A stretch of DNA of 64,000 nucleotides from DALYLB01 sp033763135 (GCA_033763135.1 JANRKY010000325.1:7626-71625), one strand, 5' to 3'; positions 21,939 through 34,608 are shown, numbered from the stretch's first letter. Translations and numbers: made by a program. Notes: generated by a model from the sequence alone, not told the origin.

Positions 21939-22946
21939 ATGAAATACGATCCCAATGTCATCAAGCCGCCGGTGATCACGTCACAGTGGCGGGAACTGGT
22001 CAAACCCTATCAATCGGCGGATACCGCGCGGAGCATCTGGGAGATCGCCACGTCGGTGATCCCGTATATCGCGATGTGGTATCTGATGTATCTGAGCTTG
22101 TCGGTGTCGTATCTGCTGACGATTGGGTTGGCGGCGATTACGGCGGGATTTCTGATGCGGACCTTCATCATCATGCACGATTGCGGGCATGGCTCTTTCT
22201 TCAAGTCGCCGCGGGCGAATCACATTGTTGGGACGATCACGGGAATTCTGACGCACACGCCCTATTTTCAGTGGACGCGGGAGCATGCGATACATCACGC
22301 CACCTCGGGAGATCTGGCCCGCCGCGGCGTGGGGGACGTCAACACGCTGACGGTCAGGGAGTATGAGGCGCTTTCGAGCTGGGAGCGGCTGCAGTACCGG
22401 CTTTATCGCAATCCGATCGTCATGTTCCTGATCGGGCCGCAATACATCTTTCTGCTCTGCGCGCGATTCACGGGCAAGCATTCGGGGCGTCGGGAGCGGA
22501 ACAACGTCTATCTGACGAACGTCGCGCTTCTGGCCATCTATTCGTCCCTCGCGTGGGCGATGGGAATCAAGGCGCTGCTGATGATCTTCACGCCGACGAT
22601 CATCATCTCGGGCGCGGTCGGCGTCTGGCTCTTTTATGTGCAGCATCAGTACGAGAACACCTACTGGCAGCGCGGCAAGGATTGGGACTACGCGACGGCG
22701 GCCCTGATGGGCAGCTCGTATTACAAGCTGCCGCGGATTCTGCAGTGGTTTTCGGGAAACATCGGGTTTCACCACATCCATCATCTGGGGCCGCGCATCC
22801 CGAACTACAAGCTCGAAGCCTGTCATCGCGAGACCCCGATGTTCCAGCAATCGCCGACGCTCCATTTCTGGGAGAGCTTCAAGGCCGGTTCGCTGAAACT
22901 GTGGGATGAAGAGCAGCAGAAGATGGTCGGCTACCCGCGCCGATAG
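21939..22946 (+). CDS. Fatty acid desaturase
   Basis: A 335-residue membrane di-iron enzyme. ATG 21939 is preferred because GAGGAGAG lies at 21923-21930; an open extension to 21777 is ignored. Three histidine boxes are present: HDCGH (80-84), HAIHH (116-120) and HHIHH near residue 275 (GFHHIHHLGPRIPNYKL). Membrane helices lie between them (about 38-75, 170-225). The pattern fits delta-12/omega-6-type acyl-lipid desaturases, which introduce double bonds into membrane fatty acids. Single-gene unit: the antitoxin region is upstream and a strong hairpin is downstream. Confidence 0.92.
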   Translation: MKYDPNVIKPPVITSQWRELVKPYQSADTARSIWEIATSVIPYIAMWYLMYLSLSVSYLLTIGLAAITAGFLMRTFIIMHDCGHGSFFKSPRANHIVGTITGILTHTPYFQWTREHAIHHATSGDLARRGVGDVNTLTVREYEALSSWERLQYRLYRNPIVMFLIGPQYIFLLCARFTGKHSGRRERNNVYLTNVALLAIYSSLAWAMGIKALLMIFTPTIIISGAVGVWLFYVQHQYENTYWQRGKDWDYATAALMGSSYYKLPRILQWFSGNIGFHHIHHLGPRIPNYKLEACHRETPMFQQSPTLHFWESFKAGSLKLWDEEQQKMVGYPRR

Positions 22947-22964
22947 CGGGCGGCAAAGAGTCGA

Positions 22965-23025
22965 AAACGCAGGAGAGGGAAGGAACGGAGCGGCGACGCT
23001 TCCGTTTCTTCCCTCTCTTGCGTTT
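22965..23025. terminator. Long bidirectional hairpin between convergent genes
   Basis: Arms 22965-22992 and about 22998-23025 pair almost completely (AAACGCA...GAGAGGGAAG with CTTCCCTCTC...TGCGTTT, a few G-U pairs), leaving a small loop. It sits between the plus-strand desaturase stop (22946) and the minus-strand small gene ending at 23025. It could therefore stop transcription from both sides. Confidence 0.65.
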
Positions 23026-23222
23026 CAGGCGGTCGGCGCGGGGGCCTCTTTCTCGGGGAGCTGCAGCCGGCGATATTCGTTGAGCAGGTCCTGCATGATG
23101 TCGGAGAAGGTCCAGTTGGGATCGAGGTCGGGTTGGGCCTTCATTCGCTCATCGAAGAGGCGATAGGCGCGGGGGCGCGCCCAGGCGAAAAAATGCGCGA
23201 GTTCCTGATCAATTTCAGCCAT
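23025..23222 (-). CDS. Small hypothetical protein (65 aa)
   Basis: Minus-strand frame starting at ATG 23222, with GAGGAT about 9 bases upstream. The product begins MAEIDQELAHFFAW and ends LQLPEKEAPAPTA. It is charged, helical-looking, without signal or membrane segment, and has the motif WTFSDIMQDLLNEYRRLQLP. I do not recognise a family. Support comes from the ribosome site and the hairpin exactly at its end. The much longer open frame around it on the same strand is an antisense shadow of the DUF4197 gene. Confidence 0.5.
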   Translation of the reverse strand: MAEIDQELAHFFAWARPRAYRLFDERMKAQPDLDPNWTFSDIMQDLLNEYRRLQLPEKEAPAPTA

Positions 23223-23414
23223 GGGCCGGATCCTCAGTCTGGATGGTTCGAAGAAAATCGGAGAGCCGGCGGGATTGTCAAATGTTGTCGCCGGTCTGTC
23301 AAGGATTCGGCGCGGAGCGTTGACTTGAGGCGGGAGGATCGGCAAACTCCGGGCAACGCGCCGATGCAGGCGAGGGGGTGTTTTTTCAGGCATTTCGAAA
23401 ACAAGGAGAATGGC

Positions 23415-24125
<711 letters not shown>

Positions 24126-24153
24126 CACTCGTTCGGATTTCCAAGGCGTCGTT

Positions 24154-24268
24154 CATGTCGCGTGGCGACCCCCGGAAAGAATGAAAATCTCATCCACGAA
24201 GACACACGAAGAGACACGAAGACGAGGCTCCCCTTCGTGCGACTTCGTGGATGATTTCCCGAGGAGAC
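24154..24268. repeat. CACGAAG leader element, copy A (5' of ceramidase gene)
   Basis: Begins with a catgtcgcgtggcgac block and contains CATCCACGAAG (24191-24201) inverted as CTTCGTGGATG (24243-24253), with further CACGAAG/CTTCGTG units inside. It ends in the gatttcccGAGGAG string that forms the ribosome site of the gene starting at 24272. Nearly the same arrangement occurs at 60913-61034, and a related one at 37529-37617. Confidence 0.75.
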
Positions 24269-24271
24269 ATC

Positions 24272-25993
24272 ATGAGTCGAGGCGCTGTGTTGGGATTGTT
24301 GATTGTGGGCGCGGCGATGGCGGGGCTCTCGCTGCGGGGAAACGAGGCGGCGGGGCAGCCGAAGGCGGGATTGCGCGCCGGGGCGGCCGCGATTGCGATC
24401 ACGCCGTTCGGGCCGAATCCCGAGTGGAAGGGGACGATCACGGCCTCGGGCGTCTGGGGCGAGCGATTCGAGGATCGGAACGGCAACGGCGTGTGGGACG
24501 GGGGCGAGCCCTTCGAGGACGACGAGCGCAACACGGCCATCGATCGCAGTTCGAAGAACAAGTACGACGGCGTCTATCTGGCGGGCTTCGGAGACAAGCG
24601 GCTGGCGACGGGCAGGCACGATGATCTGTGGGCGCGGACGGTCGTCCTCGATTACGGATCGACGCGGATCGCGATCGTCTCGATCGATGTCATCGGATAC
24701 TACTCCGAGGGAAGCTATTACGGCATCAACCACATTCGAGAGCGGCTCGCTCCGGCCCTTGGGATTCAGGAGATTCTCGTCGCCAGCACCCACAGCCACG
24801 AAGGTCCCGACACGATCGGCGCCTGGGGAGACGGCCCCCTCAAGGACGGGAAGTATCCGATGTATCTGCGCTTCGTGGACGAGCAGATCGCGCGAAGCAT
24901 CTCGCTGGCCGCAAGCCGGCTGGAGCCTGTGCGCCTGCGCCTGGGCCGGACCGATCCGCGCAAATCGCCCAGCCTCGCGGGCATGCAGACCCGCACGAGC
25001 GGGCGGCCGCCGCATTTCTTCGATGAAGAGCTGCGCGTCATGCAGTTTCTCGGCGCGCGCGACCGGGCGGTTGCCACGATCGTCAACTGGAATACCCACC
25101 CGGAATCGATGGAGGACAAGAACACCGTCCTGACCTCCGACTTTCCCCACGCGATTCGCGAGTCGATCGAGAAACGATATGGCGGCGCCGCGCTCTTCAT
25201 CAACGGCGCGATCGGCGCCGCCGAGATCATCGGCGATACGAACAACAGAAATCGCGACCGCATACGCTTCGACGGCCGCGACTTTCCGCTCGACGCAAAG
25301 AGCAATCGTCCCGTCTTCACATTCGAACGGACCGAGGCCATCGGACGCGACGTTGCCCGCGCCGCGATCGAGGCTTTGACGGCCGGCGAGATGAGCCGCG
25401 CCGACGCCCTGCGCGTGCGAAAAGCCGATCTGCGACTGCCGATGGACAATCCGGGCTATCTCTTTCTCGCCCGCCTCGGCGTGTTCGACACCATCCCCGT
25501 CCCCGCCGACGGCTCCGACCCCCAGGTCCGCACCACGATCTACGCCATCGACCTCGGCGACGCCCAGATCGTCACCACCCCCGGCGAACTCTTCCCCGAA
25601 GTCTTCTATGGCGTCGCCAGATACAAACGCGCCGATTGCCCCCAGGCCGATACCGGCGCCCCCTACGAACCCTCCATCCGCGACGCCATGACCGCGAAGC
25701 ATCGCTTCATGTTCGGCCTCTGCCCCGATGAACTCGGCTATCTCGTTCCGGGCTATGACTGGCGCCGCGAACCCCTCGACCTCAAAAAGATGGACATCAA
25801 ACAGGCCGTCGATCCCTGCAGGGAGAAGGGCGTCCCAAACCACTATCACGAAACCAACTCCGCCAGCTCCGCTCTCACTCGCGCCTCCGCCTGCGCCACC
25901 GTCGCCCTCCTCACCGGAAAACTTCCTCCCATCCCCGCCTGCCGCGACACCGCAACCTTCTCCGATTTCGTCCGTCAACTCCCGCCCCCATGA
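24272..25993 (+). CDS. Neutral/alkaline non-lysosomal ceramidase-like exported protein
   Basis: A 573-residue protein from ATG 24272 with GAGGAG at 24261-24266. A weak signal peptide (GAVLGLLIVGAAMAGLSL) precedes a domain starting LRAGAAAIAITPFGP, the usual opening of the neutral ceramidase N-terminal family. STHSHEGPDTIGAWG matches the family's zinc-binding T-H-x-H-x-G-P region, and NWNTHPES supplies another conserved His. A Ca-binding-like insert (DRNGNGVWDGGEP) precedes it. The C-terminal ceramidase beta domain is reduced, so the true substrate may not be ceramide. Such proteins hydrolyse amide bonds of lipids outside the cytoplasm. Confidence 0.8.
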   Translation: MSRGAVLGLLIVGAAMAGLSLRGNEAAGQPKAGLRAGAAAIAITPFGPNPEWKGTITASGVWGERFEDRNGNGVWDGGEPFEDDERNTAIDRSSKNKYDGVYLAGFGDKRLATGRHDDLWARTVVLDYGSTRIAIVSIDVIGYYSEGSYYGINHIRERLAPALGIQEILVASTHSHEGPDTIGAWGDGPLKDGKYPMYLRFVDEQIARSISLAASRLEPVRLRLGRTDPRKSPSLAGMQTRTSGRPPHFFDEELRVMQFLGARDRAVATIVNWNTHPESMEDKNTVLTSDFPHAIRESIEKRYGGAALFINGAIGAAEIIGDTNNRNRDRIRFDGRDFPLDAKSNRPVFTFERTEAIGRDVARAAIEALTAGEMSRADALRVRKADLRLPMDNPGYLFLARLGVFDTIPVPADGSDPQVRTTIYAIDLGDAQIVTTPGELFPEVFYGVARYKRADCPQADTGAPYEPSIRDAMTAKHRFMFGLCPDELGYLVPGYDWRREPLDLKKMDIKQAVDPCREKGVPNHYHETNSASSALTRASACATVALLTGKLPPIPACRDTATFSDFVRQLPPP

Positions 25994-26544
25994 ACGCCTT
26001 CTTCGCTCCCGGATGAACCCATCCCAATCCGCCAACCCCTTCTCTCCCGCGCTCGCAGGATCACGGGAATGTATAGAATTTACACCATTTACGCGACCCC
26101 AAACGCTTGCTCAATTATGAGAGACATAGAAACTTTTAATGCATAGATGCTTCCATTCGAGGGGGATCCGATGTATAAATACGGCGTCCCATTCCTCGCA
26201 GATTTCCCCTAGTAACGAAAACTTGAATTAGTTGCATCCCATCCCTTGAAAGTGGTTTTCCTGAAAACGTGTGAGCTAAGCATTCGTGTGTAACCAGGAC
26301 GACCCTTTAAATTTCAGTAAAGCTACACACAACAGAAGAGAGCCTGCTTGCTTGTCAATCAATCCTTCCCTGGCTGCGCAAGGCTGATGTGAAAAGTAGC
26401 GACACACACATCCGATAGGACATATCCGTTCTTGAACAAATTGCCTGTGCCCCGGCTGCGAAGCGGTCTGGGCCGACGTGTGCCTCGGCCGACTCGAAGT
26501 GGAATAACCAAAGGTGCCCAACCTAAGGATAAGGAGAAACAGGA
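25994..26544. other. AT-rich intergenic region upstream of the kinase operon
   Basis: The 551 bases between the ceramidase and kinase genes are markedly more AT-rich than the rest (especially 26080-26420). No open frame of convincing quality was found on either strand. I see no -35/-10 pair I can defend. It probably holds the promoter of the kinase operon and perhaps untranslated leader. Confidence 0.4.
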
Positions 26545-28488
<1,944 letters not shown>

Positions 28489-28561
28489 CCTCCCGAGGTC
28501 GGCCGGCGGACGGCAAACAAGAAGAGAATTCATATGTTCGTGGGAGAGAGGAACAGAATCC

Positions 28562-30205
28562 GTGTTGGGAAAGAGTCGATTGACATGCTTTCGCGCAGTG
28601 TTGTGTCTTCTGGGGATCAATTTGTCGGTGATGTTGGCGATCGGAGCGCTGGCCCAGGTGGAGATCGTTCCGAGCAGATCGCGGACGGTGCGCGGGAATG
28701 GCAAGACGACGGGCGGCGCGAATCAGGGAAAGGCGAAATCGAAGCCCCGCGCCGGAGCGGCGGGGCGGGGAGAAGGAGAGGCGGCGAGCGCGCCCGCGGC
28801 GCCGCGAGAGGCGCCGGCGATGACCCGGCCGCTCGAATTCTCGATTGTGTCGCCCGCACTGCATGAACTGACGCCGAAGCCGGCGCCGCAGCCCGAACCG
28901 GTCGCCTCGCCTTCGCAAACGGCGCCTGCGGCGGAATCGGTCGCGCCCGCAGCCGGAACGGCCGGCGTTGGCGGAGAGGAGAAAGAGAAACCTGCGGCGG
29001 TGGCGGGAGCGGTTGCGGAACCGAAGGCCACTGCGGAGCCCGTGCCCGTCGCTGCGCCGGTCGTCGCTGCGCCGGTTGTTGCTGAAAAGGAGGCTGCATC
29101 GGAGAAGGGGCCGGAGAAGGCGCCGGAGAAGATGGAGGAGAAGCGAGAGACTCAGGCGCCGGCGCCATTGCAGGAGGCCGCGGAGAAGCCCGTCGCCGCC
29201 GCACCGCCGCCGCTCGAAGGCAAGCGGGCGATTGCGGCGGAGAGCGGAAAGGAGACGGCGGCGCCGAGGGCGGTCAAGGCGCCGGAGCAGGTCTTCACCT
29301 ATGAGTACAACTCGATCACCAGCGATCCTCGCGGGCGCGTCGTCAGCTCGGAGAAACGGGTTGGACGCTATTTGAGCGAAGAGATCGGCCCGGGCATGGT
29401 GCTGGAGATGGTCGAGATTCCGGCCGGAAACTTCCTCATGGGCGCGTCCGAACTGGCGCTGCAGCAGTTGCAGAAGGAGGCCGCCGCGGAGTTGGGGAAG
29501 AAGCTGGAGGGGCGGGTTGTCGAGCGGCTTCCCTGGGAGGGGCCGCAGCGCGTCGTCAAGGTGAACGGATTTCATATGAGCAAGTTCGAGATCACGCAGG
29601 CGCAGTGGCGGGCGGTCGCCGCGCTGCCGAAAGTGAAGCTCGAACTGATGGCCGAACCCAGCGAATTTCGCGGCGACAATCTGCCCGTCGAGCGAATCAC
29701 CTGGGACGAGGCCGTCGAGTTTTGCGCGCGCCTCACCCGGGCTACGGGGCGAAAATACCGCCTGCCGACCGAGGCCGAATGGGAGTATGCCTGCCGCGCG
29801 GGCTCCGAGTCCTCCTTCCATTTCGGAGAAACGCTCACGACCGAATGGGCCAGCTTCAACGGCAAGCACCCCTTCGGAAAATCGCCCAAGGGCGAAGCCC
29901 GACTGCAACCGAGCCCCGTCGGCAGCTATGGCCTGGCCAATGCGTTCGGGCTGTACGATATGCACGGAAATGTCTGGGAATGGTGCCAGGACAACTGGCA
30001 CGAAACCCACCTTGGCGCGCCGGATGAAGCCCATCTCTGGAACGCCTCCGGGATCGCCTATCTCAAAGCGTTGCGCGGCGGCGCGTGGGACAGTCTCGCC
30101 ATCGAAAGCCGCTCCTCCTCACGAAATCGAATGACAGCAGGCATCCGCCTGAACAGCATCGGCTTCCGCGTCGTCGCGGAGCCGGCGTCGTCCAACATGA
30201 AATGA
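28562..30205 (+). CDS. Exported SUMF1/FGE-sulfatase-like domain protein, catalytic cysteines absent
   Basis: A 547-residue protein (GTG 28562, or TTG 28565). A signal peptide (about 10-32) is followed by a long Ala/Pro/Glu-rich linker (about 35-245). The SUMF1-like domain (about 270-540) shows IPAGNFLMGA, KFEITQAQWRAV, RLPTEAEWEYACRAG, NVWEWCQDNW and a final SIGFRVVAE. In real formylglycine-generating enzymes the RGGSxxCxxxxC stretch provides both copper-binding cysteines. Here the matching part, RGGAWDSLAIES, has Ser at both positions, so oxidase activity is unlikely. Non-catalytic SUMF1-like domains often serve as binding or effector modules beside Ser/Thr kinases. Confidence 0.85.
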   Translation: MLGKSRLTCFRAVLCLLGINLSVMLAIGALAQVEIVPSRSRTVRGNGKTTGGANQGKAKSKPRAGAAGRGEGEAASAPAAPREAPAMTRPLEFSIVSPALHELTPKPAPQPEPVASPSQTAPAAESVAPAAGTAGVGGEEKEKPAAVAGAVAEPKATAEPVPVAAPVVAAPVVAEKEAASEKGPEKAPEKMEEKRETQAPAPLQEAAEKPVAAAPPPLEGKRAIAAESGKETAAPRAVKAPEQVFTYEYNSITSDPRGRVVSSEKRVGRYLSEEIGPGMVLEMVEIPAGNFLMGASELALQQLQKEAAAELGKKLEGRVVERLPWEGPQRVVKVNGFHMSKFEITQAQWRAVAALPKVKLELMAEPSEFRGDNLPVERITWDEAVEFCARLTRATGRKYRLPTEAEWEYACRAGSESSFHFGETLTTEWASFNGKHPFGKSPKGEARLQPSPVGSYGLANAFGLYDMHGNVWEWCQDNWHETHLGAPDEAHLWNASGIAYLKALRGGAWDSLAIESRSSSRNRMTAGIRLNSIGFRVVAEPASSNMK

Positions 30206-30206
30206 A

Positions 30207-30272
30207 CGAAGGCTCCCCGTCGCCTTCGAAGCATCGATGACGAAACGACCGAAGGTTCCCCGTCGCCTTCGA
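30207..30272. repeat. Tandem copies of a small hairpin (CGAAGGyTCCCCGTCGCCTTCG)
   Basis: Two 23-base copies (30207-30229 and 30250-30272) differ at one base. Each is itself an inverted repeat of CGAAGG with CCTTCG. They lie in the short gap between the SUMF1-like gene and the next gene. Confidence 0.7.
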
Positions 30273-30304
30273 TTCGAGGATTGCGTACCGAAAGGAGAAA
30301 ATGA

Positions 30305-31072
30305 ATGAATAAGCAACAGACTTTGCTGGCTCTTCTGGGAATTCTGATTTTGGGGGGATTGATTGTCCGGGCGGGGAATCTGGTGGCGAATGTGGATCGC
30401 GAGGGGACGGACGTGCGGGAGATGAGGCTGACGAGCGCGCGCAGGCTCTCTGCGCGCGCGGAATCGCCGGCCGGACTCGCGGGCCCGCTGGCGGCCTATC
30501 TCGGCGGACTCGAAGAGGCGGGCGCGAATCCGTTCGCCGCATTCATCGCGCCGCTGAGCGTTTCGCCGCAGATTCCGGCCAATACGGAGGGCGTGGCCGA
30601 TCTCAATCCGATCAATCGATCGGGGATTCGGGCGCTCGTCCAGGTGCAGAAGATCGGACAGACCGAAACGATCTCGGGCTTCGCGACGGGGCTGGATCCC
30701 TACAAGGCCTATATCTCGCTCTTTTACGATGCGGGCGCGCCCGGGAGCGGGCCCTGCGCCTGCATCCCCAGCAACCCGCCGCCCGCCGCGCTTCAGGCCA
30801 CCTGCAAGACAAGCAATGCGCCCCCGATCAACTTCAGCCAGATGGTGATCGGCTACTGGCTGCCGCTGATCGGCAGCTCGACGCGCACGCTGCACGTTCT
30901 CAAGGCAGGCGCGGCCGATGCGCCCGTGCCGACGGCCTTTGCGCCGATCGAGAACATCGGGGCGATCTCGATCCGCGAAGACCTGCAGCTGGGACAGCCG
31001 CTGCCGTCCGCGCCCGATCCGAATCGATTTCAACTCCGCGCCTGCGGCCGGTTCCGCGTCGACAATAACTGA
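30305..31072 (+). CDS. Exported hypothetical protein
   Basis: A 255-residue protein from ATG 30305, with AAGGAG just upstream. A signal sequence or anchor occupies residues 6-24 (TLLALLGILILGGLIVRAG). The body includes INRSGIRALVQVQKI, GFATGLDPYKAYISLFYDAG and a Cys-containing loop (GPCACIP, later LQATC and RACGRF). Four cysteines suggest disulfides outside the cytoplasm. The middle looks vaguely like secreted beta-sandwich proteins that contain a CHRD-like segment, but this is not secure. Third gene of the kinase run; function unknown. Confidence 0.7.
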   Translation: MNKQQTLLALLGILILGGLIVRAGNLVANVDREGTDVREMRLTSARRLSARAESPAGLAGPLAAYLGGLEEAGANPFAAFIAPLSVSPQIPANTEGVADLNPINRSGIRALVQVQKIGQTETISGFATGLDPYKAYISLFYDAGAPGSGPCACIPSNPPPAALQATCKTSNAPPINFSQMVIGYWLPLIGSSTRTLHVLKAGAADAPVPTAFAPIENIGAISIREDLQLGQPLPSAPDPNRFQLRACGRFRVDNN

Positions 31073-31102
31073 GGTATTCGTTCCCGTCGCAGAATAAACA
31101 TC

Positions 31103-31177
31103 TCATCCACGAAGAAACACGAAGAAGCACGAAGACATCCCCATTCTTCGTGTTTCTTCGTGTTTCTTCGTGGATGA
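31103..31177. repeat. CACGAAG hairpin, copy D
   Basis: Arms 31103-31134 and 31146-31177 are 32 bases each and pair completely except for one G-U (TCATCCACGAAGAAACACG... and its inverse). It lies 3' of the hypothetical gene and upstream of thiS, without a ribosome site at its end. Confidence 0.85.
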
Positions 31178-31245
31178 ATTCATGAAGCGCAAATGGGGAG
31201 CGCGGGCGGCTTGTCCCATCCGGCGGGCTGTTGGATAATGCGCGC

Positions 31246-31464
31246 GTGAGTGAAAATCCCGTCATCGAAATTGTCGTAAATGGAGAGGGCTATCGCATTG
31301 TGTCCGGGGCGAAGATTCCGGATCTGGTTCGCGAACTGGCCCTCACGCCCGAGCGTCTGGCGATCGAGTTGAATCGCGATATCCTGCCGCGAGGACGCTG
31401 GGCCGAGACGACGCTGCAACCGGGCGACGCGCTGGAGATCGTTCATTTCGTCGGCGGCGGATGA
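31246..31464 (+). CDS. thiS: Sulfur carrier protein ThiS
   Basis: A 72-residue ubiquitin-fold protein, start GTG 31246 (TTG 31231 would add five residues; no clear ribosome site). Typical features: IEIVVNGEGYRI, VRELAL, IELNRDILPRGRWAETTLQPGDALEIVHFVGGG. The C-terminal Gly-Gly is adenylated by ThiF and thiocarboxylated to donate sulfur for thiazole formation in thiamine biosynthesis. It is alone here; no thiG, thiF or other thi gene is present in the window. Confidence 0.85.
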   Translation: MSENPVIEIVVNGEGYRIVSGAKIPDLVRELALTPERLAIELNRDILPRGRWAETTLQPGDALEIVHFVGGG

Positions 31465-31589
31465 GCGGCTGCGCGCTTCCCATTCCGCCTGCCCGGGTCC
31501 TGTCGCGAAGCCTCGTTTTCTCTTGTGCGCCCGCAATTCACCGGGCGTCCGCTGTTGCATTGAGTTCATCTTCCCGGAGACCCCCTCAT

Positions 31590-32882
31590 ATGATGATCAG
31601 AAAATACCGGCTTGTCCGATTCTCGTTTCTGCTCGCGATCTTGTTGTGCGCGCTGGCGCCCGCGTTCGCGCAGACGCCGCGCAATGAGAAGCCCGAATCG
31701 GTGGGGGTGTCGGCGGCGCGCCTGCAGCGCATCAATCGTCTGATCGAGCAGAAGATCAAGGACGGGAAACTGGTCAACGCGATCACGCTGGTGGCGCGGC
31801 GGGGGAAGCTGGTCCATTTTGAAACGTTCGGCAAGGCCGATGTCGAAGCCGACAAGCCGTTGAAGAAGGACGCCATCTTCCGCATCTACTCGATGACCAA
31901 GCCGATCACCACGCTGGCGGCGATGATGCTCTATGAAGAAGGCAGGTTTCAGCTCAACGACCCGCTCTATCTGTATCTGCCCGAGTTTCGCGACGTCGAG
32001 GTGTATCAGGAGAACGGCCAGCCCGGCGGCGCCCGCGTCAAGCCCCGACGCCCGATATCGCCGCGCGACCTGATGTCGCATACCGCGGGACTGACGTACG
32101 GCGCGTTCGGCGATACGCCGGTGGATCGGCAGTATCGAGCGGCCAACCTGCTGGACGGCTCGATGACGCTCGCCGATTTTTCGAAGAAGGTCGCTTCGCT
32201 GCCGCTGCTCTTTCATCCCGGCGAACGCTGGAATTACGGCGTGAACACGGACATTCTCGGCCGTCTGGTCGAGGCGCTTTCCGGCGTCTCGCTCGATGAA
32301 TTTTTCCGCGAGCGCATCTTCAAGCCGCTGGGCATGAACGATACCGCGTTTGAGGTGCCGGCCGCGAAGCTCGACCGCTTTCCGGTCACCTATCAGTGGG
32401 ACGGCGCGGGCAAGCGCGTCATTGCGGATCATCCGGGGAAAAGCCGGTTCGCCAGCCCCGCGAAGTTCTATTCCGGCGGCGGCGGGCTGGTTTCGACGGC
32501 GTCCGATTATCTGCGCTTTTGTCAGTTGATGTTGAACGGCGGCGAACTGGATGGCGTGCGGCTGCTGAGTCCGAAAACGGTCCAGCTGATGACGATGAAC
32601 CACACCGCGCAGGCGCAGAAGCCCGTCGCCGGCGTGGCGCTCGGCGACGGCGCGGAGTTCGGGTTGGGCTATCGGGTGATTGTCGATGCCGCCGCCAATC
32701 AGCGGGTCGGTTCGTCAGGCACGATCGACTGGGGCGGATTCGCCTCGACCAGCTTCTTCATCGATCCGAAAGAGCAGTTGATCGGCATTCTGATGACCCA
32801 GAAACTGCCCACCGACAACCGGCTGACGGTTGAATTTCGCACGGCGGTCTATCAGGCGATCATCGAATCCTATCTGCGCTGA
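31590..32882 (+). CDS. Secreted serine hydrolase (beta-lactamase/esterase, class C-like)
   Basis: A 430-residue protein from ATG 31590 (31593 also possible). Signal peptide about 1-28 (FLLAILLCALAPAFAQ). The beta-lactamase-related (Pfam Beta-lactamase) fold has the SxxK nucleophile motif S101-M-T-K104, the Tyr motif in WNYGVNTDILG, and a C-terminal strand GTIDWGG in place of KTG. Such proteins act as esterases or peptidases; antibiotic resistance should not be assumed. Neighbouring secreted hydrolases suggest a degradative role. Confidence 0.87.
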   Translation: MMIRKYRLVRFSFLLAILLCALAPAFAQTPRNEKPESVGVSAARLQRINRLIEQKIKDGKLVNAITLVARRGKLVHFETFGKADVEADKPLKKDAIFRIYSMTKPITTLAAMMLYEEGRFQLNDPLYLYLPEFRDVEVYQENGQPGGARVKPRRPISPRDLMSHTAGLTYGAFGDTPVDRQYRAANLLDGSMTLADFSKKVASLPLLFHPGERWNYGVNTDILGRLVEALSGVSLDEFFRERIFKPLGMNDTAFEVPAAKLDRFPVTYQWDGAGKRVIADHPGKSRFASPAKFYSGGGGLVSTASDYLRFCQLMLNGGELDGVRLLSPKTVQLMTMNHTAQAQKPVAGVALGDGAEFGLGYRVIVDAAANQRVGSSGTIDWGGFASTSFFIDPKEQLIGILMTQKLPTDNRLTVEFRTAVYQAIIESYLR

Positions 32883-32965
32883 ATCCGTTCCGGCAATCCT
32901 CGGACAGAAGGGCGACGCAACGCAGGGCACGGCCCGGCTTCATGTGCCGCACCCAGCAAGAAGAG

Positions 32966-33055
32966 GAGAAACCACGAAGAGACGAAGTCCACGAAGAATA
33001 CAGAAAGGAAACAATGGCCTTCTTCTTCGTGACCTTCGTTTCTTCGTGGTTTCTC
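32966..33055. repeat. CACGAAG hairpin, copy E
   Basis: The arms GAGAAACCACGAAG (from 32966) and CTTCGTGGTTTCTC (ending 33055) pair, with more CGAAG units between them. It is located between two secreted hydrolase genes; a variant of the same repeat family. Confidence 0.75.
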
Positions 33056-33185
33056 TTATTTTTATGCCCCAATTTCCGCCACGGGTTTTGTTCATTGGCC
33101 GATGAATGGCCTGGCGCGGATTTGGAACGGCGCGTTGACCGGCGAAAAGCCGGAGCGCGTGTCGCAGGGAGAAAAATAGGGCGTT

Positions 33186-34355
<1,170 letters not shown>

Positions 34356-34358
<3 letters not shown>

Positions 34359-34560
34359 ATCAGACCAAGGAACATTCGGACAAGAAAACTCAATCACGGG
34401 GGGCACGCTTTGGCGCCTACACTAAATCGGGCCCAAAAACATTGGGACAGAAGGGCTGAACCACGGGGAGTACGGGGCTTCGATGATTATTGATCCCCGT
34501 GTTCCCCGTGTTCCTCGTGGTTGATATTTCTTGTCCGAATGGTTCCTGGCCCGATGTAGC
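34356..34560. repeat. Composite repeat with AAATCgGgCC/GGACA units and CACGGGG hairpin (copy F)
   Basis: Two direct copies of an AAATCrGrCC...CATTsGGACA...CACGGGG unit begin at about 34356 and 34423. An inverted copy ends at about 34556, so 34423-34480 and 34494-34556 form a long hairpin with CACGGGG/CCCCGTG arms. The same opening unit (AAATCGGGCCCGGCAACCATTCGGAC) recurs at 63862-63887. Fills the gap between the S33 gene and the next minus-strand gene. Confidence 0.65.
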
Positions 34561-34608
34561 CCCCCAGGTCCGAGTAAGGCCGGTTCCCGTCGAGCTTCCC
34601 GGCGAAAG

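Noticed and set aside
31590..32882. Antibiotic-resistance beta-lactamase
   Set aside because: SxxK and Tyr motifs are shared with many esterases and DD-peptidase relatives; there is no KTG and no resistance context.
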